DNA of 8,177 nucleotides from Actinomycetes bacterium (GTDB lineage: Bacteria; Actinomycetota; Actinomycetes; S36-B12; UBA10799), in NCBI GenBank assembly GCA_029779995.1, contig JAKOZM010000502.1, positions 1 to 8,177 on the forward strand, read 5' to 3'. Within the stretch, counting starts at the first letter, position 1. Every line of letters begins with the position of its first letter. This document shows positions 5,310 to 8,177 of the stretch, piece after piece. The notes beneath the pieces are model-generated. The model did not search any database, had not been told where the DNA came from, and saw nothing but the letters and a program-made list of their open reading frames with translations. The translations under genes were made by a program, and so were the position numbers.

Positions 5310-6611
5310 TCACGCGATGTCGTGGTTGCGGTATCGCCCTTCGGCGATCAGCGCGAGCCGGTACAGCGTCTCTGTGTTGCGCGGGCCGATGACGGCCTGC
5401 CGCAACGTGCGCGGCAGCCCCTTGCCAGGACCCGCGATCGCGTCCTCCTGGATGCTCAATCGGCAGGACTGCGCTCCGGTCGGCGTCAGATTGATGACGA
5501 CCCGGGCCTCACCCACGGGCCAGCCGCGCGCCTTGAGCACCAGTTCGCGTTCCGGTTCGCTGCGCTCCACCCGGGTGTAATCCTGGATGACCGCCGGCCA
5601 CGGGCCGAAGGAGTGATGAATGCGACTGCCGGTCGCCGGCCAGGTGGCATCCACATCCCGCACCCGGGAAGCGCCCACCACCCAGGTGGCATACGTCCAG
5701 CCGTCGGTGAGGACCTGCCACACGGCCTTGGCGGGTGCGTTGACCTCGCGGTGGACGATGAGGGTGTTCTTCATGCGTTGTCCTTGCATGCGGGGCTCTC
5801 CTGAGACGGGGCTGAAGACGTTGCCGGGGGTGGCCGCGACGGGATCGGGGTGCAGGCCTTGCCAGCGCATGACCGGTCCGACCGCGGCGTCGAACACGGC
5901 CGGCACAAGCCGATAGCCGACCCGTGCGATCCGGTTGAGCGGCCCGGACTGCACCTGGCGACGCGGTCTGTGCAGCGCTGAGACGACGCGGGTGGCGCAC
6001 TCCTGAGCCGATTGCACCTTGCCCGGTGCCTGGCCTTTGACGCCCAGATAGGTCGCGGCGTTGTCGTAGATGGGAGTGTCCACCCCGCCGGGACTGACCA
6101 GGCTGATGTCGATGCCCGAACCCCGCGTCTCCTGCTGCAGCGTTCGGACCAGGCCGTGGACGCCCCACTTCGCGGTGATGTACGGACTCATATACGGCAC
6201 GCTGATGTCCCCGAGCAGTGAACCGACGACGACCAGTCGCCCGCCGCCCTGGGCGATGAACCGGGTGATCGCGGCACGTGCCACGGCGATCGTCCCCAGC
6301 AGCGTCGTGGCCACCGTCGCCGTGAAGACGTCCGGTGGGATCTGCTCGAAGCGGCCGTAGGCGGCCACCGCCGCGGCATGCACCACCCCGTCCAGAGGGC
6401 CCGGTACAGCGGCGAAGGCGCGCTCCACGTCAGCGGTTTCGCGCACATCCCCGGCCACGAGGACACAGGCCTGGCCCAGTTCGGCCTGGACTTTCTCCAG
6501 GGAGTCGAGGTTGCGTCCCATCAGGACGAGGTCGGCGCCACGCTCCGCGAGCATGCTCGCCGTGGCCAGCCCGATCCCGCTGGTGGCCCCGGTAATCAGG
6601 TAGGTCGGCAT
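5310..6611 (-). CDS. Fused short-chain dehydrogenase/reductase and SRPBCC domain protein
   Basis: A 433-residue minus-strand protein with two domains that are usually separate. Residues 1-274 are a classical SDR: TGATSGIG (7-14) for the nucleotide, GRN (32-34) after strand 2 suggesting NADP(H), Ser131, and Tyr144-x-x-x-Lys148, then SPGGVDTP (173-180). The Asn of the SDR tetrad appears to be Thr103 (TTLLGT, where TNLLGT would be expected). Residues 280-433 are an SRPBCC (START/polyketide cyclase-like) hydrophobic-ligand domain, opening MKNTLIVHREVNAP and including WQVLTDGWTYATWVVGAS. ATG 6611-6609 begins directly at the first SDR strand; ATG 6659 would add 16 residues unlike SDRs. Neither has a good ribosome-binding site, and TATCCA seven bases before ATG 6611 might give a leaderless mRNA. 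A strong internal translation start lies at the domain junction. The role is probably redox chemistry on a lipid-like molecule, perhaps with the neighbouring oxidoreductase. Confidence 0.85.
   Translation of the reverse strand: MPTYLITGATSGIGLATASMLAERGADLVLMGRNLDSLEKVQAELGQACVLVAGDVRETADVERAFAAVPGPLDGVVHAAAVAAYGRFEQIPPDVFTATVATTLLGTIAVARAAITRFIAQGGGRLVVVGSLLGDISVPYMSPYITAKWGVHGLVRTLQQETRGSGIDISLVSPGGVDTPIYDNAATYLGVKGQAPGKVQSAQECATRVVSALHRPRRQVQSGPLNRIARVGYRLVPAVFDAAVGPVMRWQGLHPDPVAATPGNVFSPVSGEPRMQGQRMKNTLIVHREVNAPAKAVWQVLTDGWTYATWVVGASRVRDVDATWPATGSRIHHSFGPWPAVIQDYTRVERSEPERELVLKARGWPVGEARVVINLTPTGAQSCRLSIQEDAIAGPGKGLPRTLRQAVIGPRNTETLYRLALIAEGRYRNHDIA
5772..5802 (-). promoter_or_regulatory. 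Internal ribosome-binding site and start at the SDR-SRPBCC junction
   Basis: On the minus strand AGGAG (5802-5798) stands eight bases before ATG 5789-5787, and AAGGA (5785-5781) stands six bases before a second in-frame ATG (5774-5772). Both match ideal Shine-Dalgarno spacing and sit exactly where free-standing SRPBCC proteins of this kind begin. An independent SRPBCC polypeptide of 154 or 159 residues could therefore be made besides the fusion. A TGA in another frame overlaps the second ATG (ATGA), the arrangement of two coupled genes. Confidence 0.6.
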
Positions 6612-6658
6612 GCGATGCTGGATACCCGGGCAACCCGTGGGAATACCGCAGGGGCGCA

Positions 6659-6688
6659 TTGTCGCCGTTGGAGGCCATCGCGTACCCT
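6659..6688 (+). promoter_or_regulatory. Candidate promoter of the rplU-rpmA-obg operon
   Basis: TTGTCG (6659-6664) and TACCCT (6683-6688) form a -35/-10 pair with an 18-base spacer, matching TTGACA at four of six and the TAnnnT pattern of actinobacterial -10 boxes. Transcription would start near 6695, leaving a leader of about 70 nt before rplU. Confidence 0.4.
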
Positions 6689-6697
6689 TGAGGAAGT

Positions 6698-6740
6698 GCG
6701 CTGTTGATGCGCCTGAGTCGGTGTGCCCATGAGCCGCCGA
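6698..6740 (+). promoter_or_regulatory. Hairpins in the rplU leader
   Basis: GCGC (6698-6701) pairs with GCGC (6709-6712). Then TCGGTG-T-GC (6718-6726) pairs with GCCGCCGA (6733-6740) through eight pairs, one of them G-U, with a single bulged T and a CCATGA loop. The second hairpin ends 15 bases before the rplU Shine-Dalgarno. Leaders of rplU act as L21-binding autoregulators in Firmicutes; whether this is an equivalent is unknown. Confidence 0.3.
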
Positions 6741-6755
6741 AATGATTGTTATGCG

Positions 6756-6761
6756 AAGGAG
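6756..6761 (+). promoter_or_regulatory. Ribosome-binding site that fixes the rplU GTG start
   Basis: AAGGAG stands five bases before GTG 6767. It decides the start in favour of the GTG over the upstream in-frame TTG at 6746, which would place the Shine-Dalgarno inside the coding region and add seven residues not seen in L21. Confidence 0.75.
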
Positions 6762-6766
6762 CAGCG

Positions 6767-7084
6767 GTGTACGCGATCGTGCGGACCAGCGGTCACCAGG
6801 AGAAGGTGGCTGTCGGCGATGTGGTGGTTCTGAACCGGGTGCCTGGACAGCCCGGCGACGCGGTGGACCTGGCTCCTGTCCTGCTCGTGGTGGATGGTGA
6901 GACTGTCACCTCCGACCCCAGCGCCCTGTCGGGCGCGTCGGTCACGGCCGAGGTGGTCGAGCACCGCCGCGGACCGAAGATCGACATCCTCAAGTACAAG
7001 AACAAGACCGGCTACCGGAAGCGTCAGGGGCACCGTCAGGAGCAGACCGTCGTCAAGGTGACCGGCATCGAGTTGGGAGCCTGA
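6767..7084 (+). CDS. rplU: 50S ribosomal protein L21 (bL21)
   Basis: 105 residues, the normal length for bL21, a protein of the large subunit that binds 23S rRNA. The start [20 protein letters not shown] is the family's classic N-terminus (YAIVxxGGxQ, with Ser in place of the first Gly). The basic C-terminal part [20 protein letters not shown] carries the conserved rRNA-binding segment KxKRRKxYRKxxGHRQ in a slightly varied form. It starts with GTG preceded by AAGGAG and opens the operon with rpmA four bases downstream. A promoter and leader hairpins are proposed upstream. Confidence 0.97.
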   Translation: MYAIVRTSGHQEKVAVGDVVVLNRVPGQPGDAVDLAPVLLVVDGETVTSDPSALSGASVTAEVVEHRRGPKIDILKYKNKTGYRKRQGHRQEQTVVKVTGIELGA

Positions 7085-7088
7085 CCTC

Positions 7089-7337
7089 ATGGCACACAAG
7101 AAGGGTGCGGCAAGCACCAGAAACGGTCGCGACTCGAACGCCCAGCGCCTCGGTGTGAAGCGCTTTGGTGGCCAGCTCGTCAACGCCGGTGAGATCATCG
7201 TGCGTCAGCGCGGTACCCACTTCCACCCCGGTGCGAACGTGGGCATCGGCAAGGACGACACCCTGTTCGCGCTCACGGCGGGCACGGTGGACTTCGGCAC
7301 CAAGCGTGGTCGCCGGGTCGTCAACATCGTCGCTTGA
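7089..7337 (+). CDS. rpmA: 50S ribosomal protein L27 (bL27)
   Basis: 82 residues, full length. L27 reaches the peptidyl-transferase centre with its N-terminus and helps position t[23 protein letters not shown] is the canonical start, without the cleavable extension found in Firmicutes, followed by [32 protein letters not shown] and the final VNIVA. The ribosome-binding site GGGAG (7075-7079) lies inside the end of rplU, nine bases before the ATG, and only four bases separate the two genes, so they are co-transcribed and probably translated in tandem. Confidence 0.98.
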   Translation: MAHKKGAASTRNGRDSNAQRLGVKRFGGQLVNAGEIIVRQRGTHFHPGANVGIGKDDTLFALTAGTVDFGTKRGRRVVNIVA

Positions 7338-7347
7338 TGTCAACGCG

Positions 7348-8177
7348 GTGACCAGTTTCGTCGACCGCGTTCTGATCCACGCCCAAGGCGGTGACGGCGG
7401 TCACGGCTGCGCGTCCATCCACCGCGAGAAGTTCAAACCGCTCGGCGGTCCCGATGGCGGCAACGGAGGCCGCGGTGGCGACGTGATCCTGCTCGTCGAC
7501 GTGGGCGTCAACAGCCTGCTCGACCTGCATTTCCATCCCCACCGGCACGCTGGCTCCGGTCAGCCGGGTCAGGGCAGCAACCGCAGTGGTGCCAGCGCCA
7601 AGGACCTGGTGGTTCCTGTGCCGCCCGGCACCATGGTGCAGACCGAGGACGGCGAGACGCTGGCCGATCTCGTCGAACCTGGACAGCAGTTCGTCCTGGC
7701 CGCCGGCGGCCATGGCGGCCTCGGAAACGCGGCGCTGGCCACCCGTCGCCGAAAGGCCCCCGCGTTCGCTCTGCTCGGTGAACCCGGCGAGCACGTCGAT
7801 GCAATTCTGGAACTCAAGACCGTCGCTGACATCGGCCTGATCGGCTTTCCCAGCGCCGGCAAATCGTCGCTGGTGTCGGCCCTGTCGGCTGCACGACCCA
7901 AGGTCGCCGACTACCCCTTCACGACTCTGACACCCAATCTGGGTGTGGTCAGCATCGCTGGTACGACATTCACCGTCGCCGATGTGCCCGGACTGATCCC
8001 TGGTGCCAGCCAGGGTAAGGGGCTGGGTCACGAGTTCCTGCGCCACGTTCAGCGCTGCAGCGCGCTGGTCCATGTTGTGGACTGTGCGACGTTCGAGACC
8101 GACCGCGATCCGGTCCGTGACCTGCAGGTGATCGAGGACGAGTTGATCGCGTTCGACCCGGAGTTGGCACAGCGTCC
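7348..8177 (+). CDS. obg: GTPase Obg (CgtA), 3' truncated
   Basis: A ribosome-associated GTPase involved in 50S assembly and stress signalling. 276 codons are present before the right edge. Residues 1-158 are the glycine-rich Obg fold: [30 protein letters not shown] and [10 protein letters not shown] are clear. The G domain follows with G1 GFPSAGKS (166-173), switch [12 protein letters not shown] (about 189-199) and G3 DVPG (212-215). The G4 NKxD, G5 and any C-terminal OCT domain lie outside the window. GTG 7348 gives the expected start [11 protein letters not shown], but no Shine-Dalgarno is visible in front of it. It begins 10 bases after the rpmA stop, which suggests translation coupled to rpmA. 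Confidence 0.96.
   Translation, partial: MTSFVDRVLIHAQGGDGGHGCASIHREKFKPLGGPDGGNGGRGGDVILLVDVGVNSLLDLHFHPHRHAGSGQPGQGSNRSGASAKDLVVPVPPGTMVQTEDGETLADLVEPGQQFVLAAGGHGGLGNAALATRRRKAPAFALLGEPGEHVDAILELKTVADIGLIGFPSAGKSSLVSALSAARPKVADYPFTTLTPNLGVVSIAGTTFTVADVPGLIPGASQGKGLGHEFLRHVQRCSALVHVVDCATFETDRDPVRDLQVIEDELIAFDPELAQR

Larger units (their letters stand above)
6612..6766. other. Divergent intergenic region between the SDR gene and rplU
   Basis: This 155-base region must hold the promoters of both the minus-strand SDR gene and the rplU operon. The rplU promoter and leader candidates are listed separately. For the minus strand I find no convincing -35/-10 pair; the only hint is TATCCA just before ATG 6611. 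Confidence 0.5.

Noticed and set aside
6612..6659. 16-residue N-terminal extension of the SDR protein from ATG 6659
   Set aside because: The SDR fold starts at MPTYLITGAT, the extension resembles nothing, and it would run into the predicted rplU -35 box.
7321..8073. Minus-strand open frame of 250 codons opposite obg
   Set aside because: Obg is unmistakable on the plus strand; the antisense frame has no motifs.
1..8177. CRISPR arrays, insertion sequences, tRNA or rRNA genes, phage attachment sites
   Set aside because: No regularly spaced repeats, transposase motifs, terminal inverted repeats, tRNA T-loops or rRNA segments were seen on either strand.

Overview
This window comes from a high-GC Gram-positive bacterium (Actinomycetota). 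The signs are strongly GC-rich codons throughout, an RNase E/G whose long disordered Arg/Asp/Glu-rich tail lies before the catalytic core rather than after it, and a CoaBC of the kind I associate with actinobacteria. I cannot name a genus from the sequence alone.

Layout from left to right. Bases 1-930 hold the 3' three quarters of coaBC (coenzyme A biosynthesis). Bases 931-1484 have no conventional gene. Their first part carries several inverted repeats. Their second part looks like a long transcribed leader for the next gene, with a candidate extended -10 promoter, a Cys-rich upstream ORF and a run of hairpins, the last of which includes the start codon. Bases 1485-3563 encode a full-length RNase E/G (rne). 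Bases 3609-5183 encode a phytoene-desaturase-like FAD oxidoreductase. A hairpin in the convergent gap separates it from a minus-strand gene (6611 to 5310) that joins a short-chain dehydrogenase to an SRPBCC domain. Bases 6612-6766 are a divergent promoter region. From 6767 the conserved rplU-rpmA-obg operon runs out of the right edge, with obg cut in its G domain.

Functionally, most of the window is housekeeping: CoA synthesis, RNA decay and processing, ribosomal proteins L21 and L27, and the ribosome-associated GTPase Obg. The oxidoreductase and the SDR-SRPBCC protein are an accessory pair lying between rne and rplU, genes that are close neighbours in many actinobacteria. Their domain make-up suggests redox chemistry on a hydrophobic, perhaps lipid- or terpenoid-like substrate, but the substrate cannot be read from the sequence.

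Two places most deserve a second look. One is the rne leader, where an 8-base direct repeat and a repeated CCCG motif allow mutually exclusive stems, one of which buries the rne start codon. The other is the SDR-SRPBCC junction, where an apparently intact internal ribosome-binding site and start codon remain inside a continuous reading frame, suggesting a recent fusion of two genes or a dual-start gene.
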